Of a DNA stretch of 64,000 bases, positions 35,815 through 45,411 are shown in pieces. A program made the translations under genes and the position numbers. This DNA is from Methylosinus sp. PW1 (GTDB lineage Bacteria > Pseudomonadota > Alphaproteobacteria > Rhizobiales > Beijerinckiaceae). Position 1 is the stretch's first letter, and every line of letters starts with the position of its first letter. The stretch covers positions 2,170,001 through 2,234,000 of the forward strand of contig NZ_JQNK01000009.1 of the NCBI RefSeq assembly GCF_000745215.1, given 5' to 3'. Below the pieces are notes generated by a model. It searched no databases and had not been told where the DNA came from. It was given only the letters and a program-made list of their open reading frames with translations.

Positions 35815-37008
35815 ATGCCTGTCTTTTTGTCGGATTTCGTTCACGCCGCCCGTTGGCTCGCCGCTCTCGCCGTTCTGCTCGCTCACGCCAATGTGCTCAT
35901 CTCCTCGAGCGACATAATGGTCGCGCCGCATGGGCCGCTGGTCTATCTCTGGTGGTTCGTCACCGCCTTCTCGCATCAGGCGGTGACGGTCTTTTTCGTG
36001 CTGTCGGGCTTTCTCGTCGGCGGCCGCGTCTTCGCGGCCATGGAGCGGCGCACGCCCTTCCTGCGCGCCTATTTCATCGATCGCTTCGCCCGCATCTATC
36101 TGGTGCTGGTCCCGGCGCTGGCGCTGACCTTCGCTCTCGACGCGCTCGGCCGCGACCTCTTCGCCGGCGCGGGCGTCTATGAGCTTCCCGGCCTCGAGGG
36201 CGCCTATGAGCCCTCGCGCATTCTCTCGGCGCTGGCCATGCAGCAGAACATCTGGGCCGGCCAGGCCGGCTCCGACGGTCCACTGTGGTCGCTGGCCTGC
36301 GAGTTCTGGTATTATCTGCTGTTCCCGCTACTGCTGCTTCCGTGGGCGCGCGCCTATTCGGAGCCCGCGCGTCTTGTCGGCTTCGCGCTCGGCGCGCTGC
36401 TGCTGCTGTTCCTCTCGCTTCCCTCCTCGCGCGTGCCTTTCGGCTTCGCACTTTGGGCCATGGGCGCGCTGGCGGCCCGCGCGCCGCGTCCGCTGCTCTC
36501 CGGCAAATATCTGTCGCTGGGGATCTGTCTCGCGGCGCTCGTCGTCGGTCGTCTCGCCGCGCGCGGGCCGCTCTTCGAGGCGCATCCGGTTCTGCACGAC
36601 ATCGCCGACGGGCTCACCGCGGCGACGCTCGCCAATCTGCTGGCGACGCTACGCTTCACGGAAAGCGGCTTTGCTTTCGGGCGTTCGACGCTGCATCGCC
36701 GGCTCGCGGATTTCTCCTTCTCGCTCTACGCCACGCATATGCCGATCGTTTTCTTCTTCTGGGCGGGAGCCGGCCATATTTTCGGCGCGGACTGGCACAA
36801 GCTTCTGCCGACGCCGACGCATTGGCTCGTCACGGCGGCGCTGCTCCTCGTCGCCGTCGCGACGGCCTTCGTCTTCTCGCGTCTGACCGAGGCGCATACG
36901 CCGGCGCTGCGGCGGCTTCTGCACGCCGCTGTCGCCGCGCTGGACCGGCGCGCGCGGCTCGGCGAGCGCGCCCGCTGGGTTGGCCAAGGTCGAGCCGAGG
37001 GGCTATAA
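35815..37008 (+). CDS. Acyltransferase-3 family membrane protein, paralogue 1
   Basis: A 397-residue membrane protein with about ten helices. Near the start it has a short helix with LAHANVLISSSD, in which the histidine resembles the conserved first-helix histidine of the acyltransferase-3 family. It then has FFVLSGFLVGGRVFAAMERR, IDRFARIYLVLVPAL, GPLWSLACEFWYYLLFPLLLLPWARAYSEPA and FSFSLYATHMPIVFFF. Such enzymes acetylate surface polysaccharide or lipid sugars. It is closely related to the next gene. Confidence 0.87.
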   Translation: MPVFLSDFVHAARWLAALAVLLAHANVLISSSDIMVAPHGPLVYLWWFVTAFSHQAVTVFFVLSGFLVGGRVFAAMERRTPFLRAYFIDRFARIYLVLVPALALTFALDALGRDLFAGAGVYELPGLEGAYEPSRILSALAMQQNIWAGQAGSDGPLWSLACEFWYYLLFPLLLLPWARAYSEPARLVGFALGALLLLFLSLPSSRVPFGFALWAMGALAARAPRPLLSGKYLSLGICLAALVVGRLAARGPLFEAHPVLHDIADGLTAATLANLLATLRFTESGFAFGRSTLHRRLADFSFSLYATHMPIVFFFWAGAGHIFGADWHKLLPTPTHWLVTAALLLVAVATAFVFSRLTEAHTPALRRLLHAAVAALDRRARLGERARWVGQGRAEGL

Positions 37009-37071
37009 CTCGGCCCTGTCCTGCTTTTTTCATTTGGGGCGACCCGCTCGCTCCAAAGCCGTCGGAGACAC

Positions 37072-38289
37072 ATGCCGGTCCTTTTGTCGCAATTCATCGA
37101 GGCATGCCGTTGGGTGGGCGCGCTGCTCGTGCTCGCCGTCCATTCCACCAATATGTTCGTCAATCTCGCCGACATAATGAGCGCGCCCCATGCGGCGAGC
37201 GTCTACGCCTGGTGGTTCTTCGTCAGCTTCGAGCTCGGACATCAGGCCGTCGTCGGCTTCTTCGCGATCTCGGGCTATCTCGTCGGCGGCGCGGTGCTGG
37301 CGCAATTGCGCAAGGACAAGCCCTTCCTGCGCGATTATCTCATCCATCGCTTCGCGCGCATCTATATCGTCCTCGCGCCGGCGCTGCTCGTCACAGTGGC
37401 GGTGGATTGGATCGGGCGCGGCTGGCTCGGCGACAGCGGCGTCTATGACTGGCCGGTGTTCAAGGACCATTATCGCGCCGATCTCTTCCTCGGCTCATTG
37501 GCCAATCTCTCGGCGATCTATTGCGATTTCTTCGGCACCAATGGGCCGCTCTGGTCGCTCGCCTGCGAGTTCTGGTATTACATCTCCTTCCCGCTGCTGC
37601 TGCTGCCCTTCGCCCGCGCCTATTCGCTGCGGGCGCGCGCCATCGGCTTCGCGCTCGGCCTCGCCATTCTCATCGTGATGTCGATTCCTTCCGGCGGCTG
37701 GTTTCGTTTCGGCTATCTGCTCTGGGGCCTCGGCGCGCTGGCGACTCTGGCGCGGCGCCCGCTGGTTCAGTCGCGCTGGATCGCGCTCGCGCTCTATGTC
37801 GCGGCCGTCATCCCGATCCGCCTATTGGTGCGCGGCCCCAATCTCGAGGCTTATCCCTATCTCGCCGATCTCGCCGATACATTGTCGGCCGTTCTCTTCC
37901 TCAATCTCGTGGTGACGCTGCGCTTCGGGCCGCAGCAGGGCTGGGCGCTGTTCCAGCCGCAGCTGCATCGGCGGCTCGCCGATTTCTCCTTTTCGCTCTA
38001 CAGCGTCCACATGCCCGTGCTGATTCTGGCGCGCGCCCTGGCCGATCGGCATTTCGGCGCGCTATGGGCGCGCGAGCTGGCGACGCCCGTCCATTGGCTG
38101 GTGATGGCGGCGGTAATGACGGCGGCGGTCGTCTTCGGCTTCCTCTTCTCGCGCGTCACCGAGGCGCACACCAACGCCCTGCGGCGCGCGCTGCGCAATG
38201 CCTTCGAGGCGGCGGAGGAGCGTCGGCGCCGGCGGTTCCCGCAGCCGATCGAGGAGCTGAAGCGCGAGCCGCAAAAAGCCGACGCATGA
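37072..38289 (+). CDS. Acyltransferase-3 family membrane protein, paralogue 2
   Basis: A 405-residue protein with the same architecture as the preceding gene, to which it is clearly related. Both open MPVxLSxFxxACRW-type, both share SDIM/ADIMxAPHxxxVYxWWF, GPLWSLACEFWYY, LLLLPxARAYS, LADFSFSLYxxHMPV and THWLV/VHWLVxAA. The catalytic-type histidine is in VLAVHSTNMFVNLADIM. It starts 63 bases after its paralogue, with GGAGA upstream. The pair is a tandem duplication; whether both act on the same acceptor is unknown. Confidence 0.87.
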   Translation: MPVLLSQFIEACRWVGALLVLAVHSTNMFVNLADIMSAPHAASVYAWWFFVSFELGHQAVVGFFAISGYLVGGAVLAQLRKDKPFLRDYLIHRFARIYIVLAPALLVTVAVDWIGRGWLGDSGVYDWPVFKDHYRADLFLGSLANLSAIYCDFFGTNGPLWSLACEFWYYISFPLLLLPFARAYSLRARAIGFALGLAILIVMSIPSGGWFRFGYLLWGLGALATLARRPLVQSRWIALALYVAAVIPIRLLVRGPNLEAYPYLADLADTLSAVLFLNLVVTLRFGPQQGWALFQPQLHRRLADFSFSLYSVHMPVLILARALADRHFGALWARELATPVHWLVMAAVMTAAVVFGFLFSRVTEAHTNALRRALRNAFEAAEERRRRRFPQPIEELKREPQKADA

Positions 38290-38400
38290 GCCTGAAGGTC
38301 ATCCGTGCCGCCCTCTGTCGACGAACCGTCGCATCCCTCCTCTAATGGCGAGGACCCTAGACGGGCCGCCGAAGGCGCGCGCTCGCGGGGACGCACGAAA

Positions 38401-39405
38401 ATGAAGACGTTGCCGCCGGCCGGCGCGATCGTGGGCGATTCGCCCTTTCTCTGGGTCATGCGCTTCGATGCGGACGGCGCGGCGACGCTCGTCGCCGACC
38501 ACGACGCCTCACGGCTCGATACGGACGCCGACGGCTATTTCTGGGTCCACCTCAATGTCGCCGATCTGCGCTATCGCGATTGGGTCGCCGGTCGCCAGCA
38601 AATGCCGGCGGAGGCGCGCGCCCTGCTCATAGATCAGGACAGCCATCAGCGGCTGGACGCCGACGAGCAGGCGCTGTGGGGCGTGATCGCCGATTACGGC
38701 CGCGATCTCGAGCGTGAGGAAGATGTGCTGCGTCCGCTGCGAGTCGTCGTCACCGAGCGCTGCATCGTCACCGCCCGCCGCTACGCCGTCGAGTCGACGG
38801 CCGCCATTCGGCAGGCCGCGTTGGAGGGCCAGCGGCTGCCAACGCCGCTCGATCTCTTCGAGGCGCTGGTGACGCGCAGCCTCGTCTCCATGGACACCGG
38901 CCTCGAGAAGCTTCTCGCCAAATTCAACAAGATCGAGGATCGCGTGCTGGACGACGAGACGCATGACGATCGCCGCGATCTCGGCGCGCTGCGTCGCCAG
39001 ACGATCCGGCTGCGGCGCGAGCTCGCCGATGGTCAGCGCGTTTTTTCCCGCACGGCTTTCTCGCCGCGCGTCACGCCGCCGATCCATGCGGCGCTGCGGC
39101 GGCTGACGCAGCGTTTCGATTCGCTGCAGCAGGAGCTGCAGGCGGTGGAGGAGCGCGCGCGGCTGCTGCAGGACGAGATCGTCTCCAATTTCACGGCGGA
39201 GACCAATCGCCAGCTCTATGTGCTGACTATTCTCGGCACTCTGCTCATGCCGCCGACTCTCGTCTCCGGCATATTCGGCATGAACACGAAGAATCTGTTC
39301 TTCGCCGATAATGAGCAGGGGACGCTCTATGCGGCGGCGCTCTGCATCGCCTCGGCCGCGGCGGCCTTTTTCGCGCTGATGTGGATCAAGCGCCGCGAGG
39401 GATAA
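38401..39405 (+). CDS. CorA-family divalent metal transporter (ZntB-like)
   Basis: A 334-residue protein with a large cytosolic domain and two C-terminal helices. The pore signature GMN is in SGIFGMNTKN, followed by a polar loop and the last helix, the CorA/ZntB arrangement. The WVHLNVADLRYRDWV opening and the long coiled helix of 200-270 are typical of ZntB, which moves zinc, but magnesium transport cannot be excluded. ATG 38401 is used; an upstream ATG at 38305 would add 32 residues without family similarity. Confidence 0.88.
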   Translation: MKTLPPAGAIVGDSPFLWVMRFDADGAATLVADHDASRLDTDADGYFWVHLNVADLRYRDWVAGRQQMPAEARALLIDQDSHQRLDADEQALWGVIADYGRDLEREEDVLRPLRVVVTERCIVTARRYAVESTAAIRQAALEGQRLPTPLDLFEALVTRSLVSMDTGLEKLLAKFNKIEDRVLDDETHDDRRDLGALRRQTIRLRRELADGQRVFSRTAFSPRVTPPIHAALRRLTQRFDSLQQELQAVEERARLLQDEIVSNFTAETNRQLYVLTILGTLLMPPTLVSGIFGMNTKNLFFADNEQGTLYAAALCIASAAAAFFALMWIKRREG

Positions 39406-39426
39406 CGGAGCGCGCGCCGTTCAGCC

Positions 39427-40113
39427 TCACGCCGCAGCTAAGCTCTCGAATAATCCGCGGCCGTCGATTCCGCCGACCAGCGGATCGATGAGATTTTCCG
39501 GATGCGGCATCAGGCCGAGCACATTGCGGCGCTCGGAGAAGATTCCGGCGATGTCGTTGCGCGAGCCGTTGGGATTGGCCTCGCCGCCGATGCGGCCGAG
39601 CGAATCGCAATAGCGGAAGGCGACCAGCCCCTCGCCCTCGAGCCGGGCGATCGTCTCGTCATCGGCCTCGTAATTGCCCTCGCCATGGGCGATGGCGACC
39701 TCGATCGTCTGGCCCTGCCGATAATGGCTGGTGAAGGCCGTGTCGGCGCGCTCGACGCGCAAATGCTGCATGCGGCAGACGAAGCGCAGATTGGCGTTGC
39801 GCATCAGCACGCCCGGCAGCAGCCCGCCCTCGCACAAAATCTGAAAGCCGTTGCAGACGCCGAGCGTCAGGCCGCCGCGCGCGGCATGGGCGCGCACCGC
39901 GTCCATAATGGCGGCGCGGCCGGCGATGGCGCCGCAGCGCAGATAATCGCCATAGGAGAAGCCGCCCGGCAGCACGACGAGATCGGTGCCTGCGGGCAGC
40001 TCGGTCTGCGAATGCCACACCATTGCGGGCTCGTGGCCGGTGGCTTGGGCGAGCGCGCGCGCCATATCGCCTTCGCGATTGGAGCCGGGAAAGACGAGGA
40101 CGGCGGCTTTCAT
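39427..40113 (-). CDS. purQ: Phosphoribosylformylglycinamidine synthase, glutaminase subunit
   Basis: A 228-residue class I glutamine amidotransferase. The nucleophile cysteine is in [14 protein letters not shown], with the later His/Glu in [11 protein letters not shown]. With PurS and PurL it forms the FGAM synthase of purine synthesis, the split version used by alphaproteobacteria and Gram-positives. purS lies four bases upstream on the same strand, so the two are co-transcribed. Confidence 0.97.
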   Translation of the reverse strand: MKAAVLVFPGSNREGDMARALAQATGHEPAMVWHSQTELPAGTDLVVLPGGFSYGDYLRCGAIAGRAAIMDAVRAHAARGGLTLGVCNGFQILCEGGLLPGVLMRNANLRFVCRMQHLRVERADTAFTSHYRQGQTIEVAIAHGEGNYEADDETIARLEGEGLVAFRYCDSLGRIGGEANPNGSRNDIAGIFSERRNVLGLMPHPENLIDPLVGGIDGRGLFESLAAA

Positions 40114-40117
40114 TGGA

Positions 40118-40354
40118 TCAGATCTCGATCTGGAAATTCTCGATGACGGTGTTGGCGAGCAGCTTCTCGCAGGCGGTCCGCAGCCGCGCCTCGGCGAGGG
40201 CGCGGTCGGAGCCCTCGAGCTCTATGTCGAACACCTTGCCCTGCCGCACGCCGCCGACGCCCTCGACGCCGAGCGAGGCCAGCGCGCCTTCAATGGCTTT
40301 GCCCTGCGGATCGAGCACGCCGTTCTTCAAGGTGACGATGACGCGGGCTTTCAT
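40118..40354 (-). CDS. purS: Phosphoribosylformylglycinamidine synthase subunit PurS
   Basis: A 78-residue protein that bridges PurL and PurQ in the split FGAM synthase. The characteristic segments [42 protein letters not shown] and [17 protein letters not shown] are all present. It is transcribed with purQ, four bases downstream. Confidence 0.97.
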   Translation of the reverse strand: MKARVIVTLKNGVLDPQGKAIEGALASLGVEGVGGVRQGKVFDIELEGSDRALAEARLRTACEKLLANTVIENFQIEI

Positions 40355-40471
40355 GCGGCGGCTTCCCTGTTTGGGCTTCGGAGGCTGGCCGCAGGGTTAG
40401 CGGGGGACGCGCCGGAGCGCAAGATTTCTGGGGGAGAGAATTTCTGGCCGAGAGAATTTCGCTACGACGCT

Positions 40472-41350
40472 TCAGGCCGAGCGCGAGCGCAGCGTGTAGA
40501 CGAAGCCCATGGCGCCGAGCAGCGCGATCGTGGCGGCGAACACCGGCTGGCCGGCGGCGAGCGTCAGCATGACAGCGACGAAGGTCGCGACGCCGATCAC
40601 TGAGGTAACGACGATAGAGCCGACCGGCGACGCCCCGCCGCCGCTCGCGGCGCTTCGCCGGCGCGGCGGGCTGGCGACGGCCGCGACCACGGCCTGATAG
40701 GCGGGATCGAAATTGATGCGATCGATGAAGAGCGGAGGCGTGGCATAGGGAAAGCCGCCGGAGGGCGAGGCGAAATCGCGGTCATAGGCGGCGGCCTCGA
40801 AGGCGCCCGGCCCGGTCTTGGTCACATAGAGATCGATGGTCGCCGTGTCCCGCTCGCCGTCGCGGACCAGAAGCGCGGCGCGAATCGTCGGCGCGGCCTC
40901 GGCTGAATTGCGCGAGGGCAGGCGCGCGCGCGGAACGGTGTCGGCGGCGTCGAGGAATTCTCGGACCGTCTCGCCGCGCGCCTCCGCCGCCGCGCGCAAG
41001 GCGGTCTGCGCCTCGCGAATGACGATGCGCAGCGGAATGCGCTCGCCGATGAGGCGCGGCAGGCCGGAGAGCGCCGCCGCGCTCGGCCCATAGGCCGACC
41101 GCAAGGGCGCATCCTCGCCGGCGAGCGGCTCGTCGGCTTCGGCGCCGAGCGGCATGGCGAAATTGCGATAGCCGGCGGGCAGCGCGTCGCGGAGGCCCGG
41201 ACCGGGCGGGGGCGGCGGCTTGGCGGCCGTCGTCGTGGTCTCGACGCTCGTCTCCTCCACCGGCTCGGCTCTCGCCGTGACCTGCGAGACGCGCGACAGC
41301 GCGCGCACGCTGGGCGCTCGGGATGTGAGGGCGGAAATCGGCGAAACCAT
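40472..41350 (-). CDS. Hypothetical protein with two C-terminal membrane helices
   Basis: A 292-residue protein. The first 60 residues are disordered and proline/threonine rich (TTTTAAKPPPPPGPG). The middle carries arginine-rich and charged segments around residues 60-230. Two hydrophobic helices close it (PVGSIVVTSVIGVATFVAVMLTLAAG and FAATIALLGAMGFVYTL). ATG 41350 is taken because a much longer upstream reading would reach into the promoter region of the divergent ligase gene. No family is recognised. Confidence 0.55.
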   Translation of the reverse strand: MVSPISALTSRAPSVRALSRVSQVTARAEPVEETSVETTTTAAKPPPPPGPGLRDALPAGYRNFAMPLGAEADEPLAGEDAPLRSAYGPSAAALSGLPRLIGERIPLRIVIREAQTALRAAAEARGETVREFLDAADTVPRARLPSRNSAEAAPTIRAALLVRDGERDTATIDLYVTKTGPGAFEAAAYDRDFASPSGGFPYATPPLFIDRINFDPAYQAVVAAVASPPRRRSAASGGGASPVGSIVVTSVIGVATFVAVMLTLAAGQPVFAATIALLGAMGFVYTLRSRSA

Positions 41351-41532
41351 GATTCGTGACCATCCATGGCGCGTCGGACGCGTATCCAGTTTCCGGCGTC
41401 CGCCTTGCGCGAGGCTGACGTCAGCGCAACCGGAGCGATTATTGGCGGCCCATGTCGATGGCGGGTTACAGAAAAGAGTCGAATGCCGCCGACCTCGCTC
41501 TATCTGCCTCGTCAGCGAGGGAGGAGCTCCCA

Positions 41533-44382
41533 ATGCATGCGGTCTCCAATTATCCGGGACGTCGGCGCGCCACGCAGGAGGCGGCGCGGCGGGAGGTTTT
41601 CGCCGTCGTCGACTCGCTCGCCCGCGAGATGCATCCGCGGCGCGGCGCGGCGACGGAGATTTCGCTGTCCAGCCGGCTCGAGCAGGATCTCGGCGTCGAC
41701 AGCCTGGCGCGCGCCGAATTGAACATGCGGCTGGAGCGCGCCTTCCACGCCCCTCTGCCGCTCGAGGAGCTGGGCCGCGCCGATACGGTCGGCGATCTGC
41801 TGACGGCGCTCGCGAAGGCCTCCGGCGCCGAGCCGCCCGCCTTCGCCGAGCCTTCGCCCGCCGAGGCGCTGCCGCATATTCGCGCCGCCTTCGAGGCGAG
41901 GACGCTGACCGAGGCGCTGGACTGGCACGCCGCGCAAAATCCCGAGCGGCTGCATCTCACCTTTCTGCGCGACGCCGCGACGCCCGGCGGCGCGCTCACC
42001 TATTGGCGGCTCGCCGATGAGGCGCGGCGCGCGGCGGAGGGGCTCATCGCCCGCGACGTCGCGCCGGGCGACCGCATCGCGCTGATGCTGCCGACGGGAA
42101 TCGATTTCTTCGTCGGCTTTTTCGGCGCGCTCTACGCCGGCGCCATTCCCGTGCCGATCTATCCGCCGATGCGCATGGCGCAGATCGAGGAGCATCTCAC
42201 GCGCCAGATCGGCATTTTGCGCAATGCGGGGGTGCGGCTGCTCGTCACCACGCCGGAGGGTCTGCGCCTCGCCGGCCTCGCCCGCGGGCGCGTGGAGAGC
42301 TTGGAAGCGATCGTCAGCGTCGCCGATCTCACCAGCGGCGCCAATGGCGCGCCGCTGCCGCCGACGCGCGAAGCGGGCGCGACCGCCATGCTGCAATATA
42401 CGTCCGGCAGCACGGGCGATCCCAAAGGCGTGGTGCTGAGCCACGCCAATCTTCTCGCCAATGTGCGCGCCATGGGCCTCGCCATCGGCGCGAGCTCGGC
42501 CGACACTTTTGTGAGCTGGCTGCCGCTCTATCACGATATGGGGCTGATCGGCGCCTGGCTCGGCTGCCTGCATTTCGGCGCGCCGCTCTATGTCATGTCG
42601 CCGCTGACCTTCCTCTCGCGGCCGGCGAGCTGGCTCGAGGCGATCGACCGCCATCGCGGCACGCTGAGCGCCGCGCCCAATTTCGCCTTCGAGCTGTGCC
42701 TCGATAAGATCGATCCGGCGCAGATCGAGGGGCTCGATCTCTCCTCGCTGCGCATGGTCGCCAATGGCGCCGAGCCCATCTCCCCGCGCACGATCCAGCG
42801 ATTCGCCGAGAAATTCGCCAAATACGGCTTTCGGGCGGAGGCCATGGCGCCGGTCTATGGGCTCGCGGAAAATGCGGTCGGCCTCGCCTTTCCGCCGCCC
42901 GGCCGCGCGCCGGCCGTCGACCGCATCTCCCGCGAGACGCTGGCGACCGACGGCCGCGCCGAGCCGGCGGCGGAAGGGGCCGGCTCGCTCGAGATCGTCG
43001 GCTGCGGCGCCCCGCTGCCGGGCCATGAGATTCGCATCGTCGACGCCGCCGGCCGCGAGCTTTCCGAGCGCCGCGAGGGGCGGCTGGAGTTTCGCGGCCC
43101 CTCGGCCACGAAGGGTTATTTCCGCAATGAGGAGAAGACCAAAGCGCTGATTCGAGGCGGCTGGCTCGACAGCGGCGATCGCGCCTATATGGCCGGCGGC
43201 GAGATCTATGTGACCGGGCGGGTCAAGGACATAGTGATCCGGGCCGGGCGGCATCTCTATCCGCAAGAGATAGAGGAGGCCGTCGCCGCGCTTCCCGGCA
43301 TTCGCAAGGGCTGCGTCGCCGCTTTCGGGGCGCCCGATGTGGAGACCGGCACGGAACGGCTGATCGTCGTCGCCGAGACCTATGAGACCGTGCCGGAAGC
43401 GCTGGGCGCGCTCGAGACCAAAGTTCAGGCGGCGGTCGCCGCCGTCTGCGGCGCGCCGGCGGACGAAGTCCGCTTCCTGCCGCCGCGCTCGACGCCCAAA
43501 ACCTCGAGCGGCAAGATTCGCCGCAGCGCCGCCAAGGCGCTGTTCGAGGAGGGGCGGCTCGGCGAGCCGCGCGGCCCGGTCTGGCTGCAGATCGGCCGGC
43601 TGGCGCTGCTCGGCCTATGGCCGGCGCTGCGTGGGGCGGCGCAACGAGCGGGCGAGCTCGCCTATGCCTGCTGGTGGTGGCTCACCGTCTGCGCCGGCTA
43701 TTTCGCCGCCTGGTGGGCGGTGATGATTCTGCCCCGCCGCTCGCGCTGGGCGGCCGTGCGCAAGATCGCCGGCGCCATGCTCGGCGCCATTGGCGCGAAG
43801 GTCACGACCGAAGGGCTGGAGCGTCTGCCGACGGGCGGGGCCGTGCTCGCCTTCAACCATTCGAGCTATGTCGACGCCATGCTGCTCGCCGCGCGCCTGC
43901 CGGGCGAGCCGGCCTTCGTCGCCAAGAAGGAGCTGGCCGGGCAGATGTTCGCCGGGCCGTTCCTGCGCCGGCTCGGGGCGCTTTTCGTCGAGCGCTACGA
44001 TATTGCCGCGAGCGTCGCCGATGCGGAGAGCCTTGTCGCGGCGGCGCGCGAGGGGCGAAATCTGGTGTTCTTCCCCGAGGGGACGTTCACGCGCCGCGCC
44101 GGGCTCTGCGGCTTCTATCTCGGCGCGTTCAAGATAGCCGCCGAGGCGGAGCTGCCGGTCTATCCGGGCGTCTTGCGCGGAACCCGCGGCATGTTGCGCG
44201 GCGGCCAATGGTTCCCACGCCGCTCGGCCCTGTCGCTCACTATCCTGCCGCCGATACGGGCGGGCGGGAGCGATTTTCTCTGCGCGCTGCGGCTGCGGGA
44301 TCATGTCCGCGCCGCCATCCTCGCGCGCTGCGGTGAGCCGGATTTGAGCGAATTGTCCAAGCCGAAGCGGGGAGAAGCGTAG
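41533..44382 (+). CDS. ACP / fatty-acyl-AMP ligase / PlsC-type acyltransferase fusion
   Basis: A 949-residue three-domain protein. Residues about 20-95 are an acyl carrier domain with the phosphopantetheine serine S57 in LGVDSLARAEL. Residues about 120-690 are an adenylate-forming ligase with YTSGSTGDPKG at 289-299, SWLPLYHDMGLIG, YGLAENAVGLAFP and DIVIRAGRHLYPQEIEE; the fatty-acyl-AMP-ligase type is favoured by the YHDMGLIG motif. After a hydrophobic stretch (about 705-740) comes a lysophospholipid acyltransferase domain with HSSYVD at 776-781 and FPEGT at 847-851. GAGGAG precedes the ATG at 41533. Inferred role: activate a fatty acid, load it on the built-in ACP, then transfer it to a lipid or glycolipid. 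Confidence 0.9.
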   Translation: MHAVSNYPGRRRATQEAARREVFAVVDSLAREMHPRRGAATEISLSSRLEQDLGVDSLARAELNMRLERAFHAPLPLEELGRADTVGDLLTALAKASGAEPPAFAEPSPAEALPHIRAAFEARTLTEALDWHAAQNPERLHLTFLRDAATPGGALTYWRLADEARRAAEGLIARDVAPGDRIALMLPTGIDFFVGFFGALYAGAIPVPIYPPMRMAQIEEHLTRQIGILRNAGVRLLVTTPEGLRLAGLARGRVESLEAIVSVADLTSGANGAPLPPTREAGATAMLQYTSGSTGDPKGVVLSHANLLANVRAMGLAIGASSADTFVSWLPLYHDMGLIGAWLGCLHFGAPLYVMSPLTFLSRPASWLEAIDRHRGTLSAAPNFAFELCLDKIDPAQIEGLDLSSLRMVANGAEPISPRTIQRFAEKFAKYGFRAEAMAPVYGLAENAVGLAFPPPGRAPAVDRISRETLATDGRAEPAAEGAGSLEIVGCGAPLPGHEIRIVDAAGRELSERREGRLEFRGPSATKGYFRNEEKTKALIRGGWLDSGDRAYMAGGEIYVTGRVKDIVIRAGRHLYPQEIEEAVAALPGIRKGCVAAFGAPDVETGTERLIVVAETYETVPEALGALETKVQAAVAAVCGAPADEVRFLPPRSTPKTSSGKIRRSAAKALFEEGRLGEPRGPVWLQIGRLALLGLWPALRGAAQRAGELAYACWWWLTVCAGYFAAWWAVMILPRRSRWAAVRKIAGAMLGAIGAKVTTEGLERLPTGGAVLAFNHSSYVDAMLLAARLPGEPAFVAKKELAGQMFAGPFLRRLGALFVERYDIAASVADAESLVAAAREGRNLVFFPEGTFTRRAGLCGFYLGAFKIAAEAELPVYPGVLRGTRGMLRGGQWFPRRSALSLTILPPIRAGGSDFLCALRLRDHVRAAILARCGEPDLSELSKPKRGEA

Positions 44383-44385
44383 CGA

Positions 44386-44513
44386 AGGCCCCCTCCCCAG
44401 CCCTCCCCCGCTTTGCGGGAGAGGGGGTAGATTCGCCCCTTCATCATTGTTTCGCGAAACGACGGCCGACCTCCCTCTCCCGCGCCAGCGGGGGAGGGTG
44501 AGGGAGGGGGCCT
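44386..44513. repeat. GC-rich inverted repeat, family B copy 1
   Basis: A large imperfect inverted repeat: AGGCCCCCTCCCCAGCCCTC at 44386 and GGGTGAGGGAGGGGGCCT at its other end, each arm also carrying a smaller CTCCCCC-CGGGAGAGGG hairpin. A second copy is the one interrupted by the IS at 52951. It lies between two convergent genes. Confidence 0.8.
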
Positions 44514-44520
44514 GCGCGCC

Positions 44521-44829
44521 CTACTCGTCCTCGCCGAATCGGTTGCCGACCAGCGCCGCCAGCGCCTCTATCGCCTGCGAGGCCTGCGGGCCGGCGGCGG
44601 TCACAGTGATGGTGGAGCCTTGAGCCGCGCCCAGCGTCAATATGCCCATGATGGAGCTGCCGCCGACCGTGTCCCCGCATTTGGAGACGGTGATCTCGGC
44701 CTCATAGGCCTCGCAGCATTGGACGAATTTGGCCGTCGCCCGCGCGTGCAGGCCCTTGCGGTTGACGATGGTGAGATCGCGGACGATGCGGCCGCCATCG
44801 GCGGCGGCGGAAACGGATTGGTCGGTCAT
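44521..44829 (-). CDS. ptsH: Phosphocarrier protein HPr / NPr
   Basis: A 102-residue phosphocarrier. The phosphorylated histidine is H28 in NRKGLHARATAKF. The regulatory serine target of HPr kinase is S59 in GGSSIMGILTLGA, consistent with HprK in the same operon. The ATG overlaps the EIIA stop by four bases. In alphaproteobacteria this HPr usually serves a regulatory nitrogen phosphotransferase chain together with PtsN rather than sugar uptake. Confidence 0.95.
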   Translation of the reverse strand: MTDQSVSAAADGGRIVRDLTIVNRKGLHARATAKFVQCCEAYEAEITVSKCGDTVGGSSIMGILTLGAAQGSTITVTAAGPQASQAIEALAALVGNRFGEDE

Positions 44830-45227
44830 TTGGCGTTGAGGACTCGGCTGGCGATATAGACATATTTGCGCCCGGCGTCCTGGGCTTGCAACACCGCCTG
44901 CTCGAGCGGAGCCGATTCGCGCACCGAGGCCAGCTTGATCAGCATGGGCAGGTTGATGCCCGCCAGCACCTCGACCTTGCCGCCATTCATCACGGAAATC
45001 GCCAGATTGGAGGGGGTGCCGCCGAACATGTCGGTCAGCACGACGACGCCGTCGCCGCTGTCCGCCTCTGCGATGGCGTCGATAATGTCCCGGCGCCGAC
45101 GCTCCATATCGTCCTCGGGGCCGATCGAGATCGACACGAGCTGCTTCTGCGGGCCGACGACATGCTCGAGGGCCGCGCGAAACTCCGTGGCGAGGTGGCC
45201 ATGGGTCACCAGGACCATTCCGATCAT
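44826..45227 (-). CDS. PTS EIIA domain protein, mannose family
   Basis: A 133-residue EIIA-Man-type protein (PF03610). The phosphohistidine is H9 in VTHGHLATEF, and TDMFGGTPSNLAISVM is the second signature. No EIIB/C/D permease is encoded here, so it is presumably a regulatory protein of the PTS branch controlled by HprK. It ends overlapping HPr and follows HprK in the same strand. Confidence 0.94.
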   Translation of the reverse strand: MIGMVLVTHGHLATEFRAALEHVVGPQKQLVSISIGPEDDMERRRRDIIDAIAEADSGDGVVVLTDMFGGTPSNLAISVMNGGKVEVLAGINLPMLIKLASVRESAPLEQAVLQAQDAGRKYVYIASRVLNAK

Positions 45228-45411
45228 TCGCAGCTACCGCTCATGAAGACCGTCTCGCAGGAGAACGAGATCGTCGAAACCGGAGAACCGAAGCAGACCG
45301 CATTGCGGCTCACCAATTTACTAACGCGAATGTCGCCCCGACGTTCGCAGCGTTTCGGGCGCCATTTTGTGCGTTGCGGCGAAATTGGCAAGCGAAAACC
45401 TCCGATCCTCG

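Noticed and set aside
41512..43266. Minus-strand open frame opposite the ligase part of the fusion gene
   Set aside because: Shadow of a strongly supported gene.
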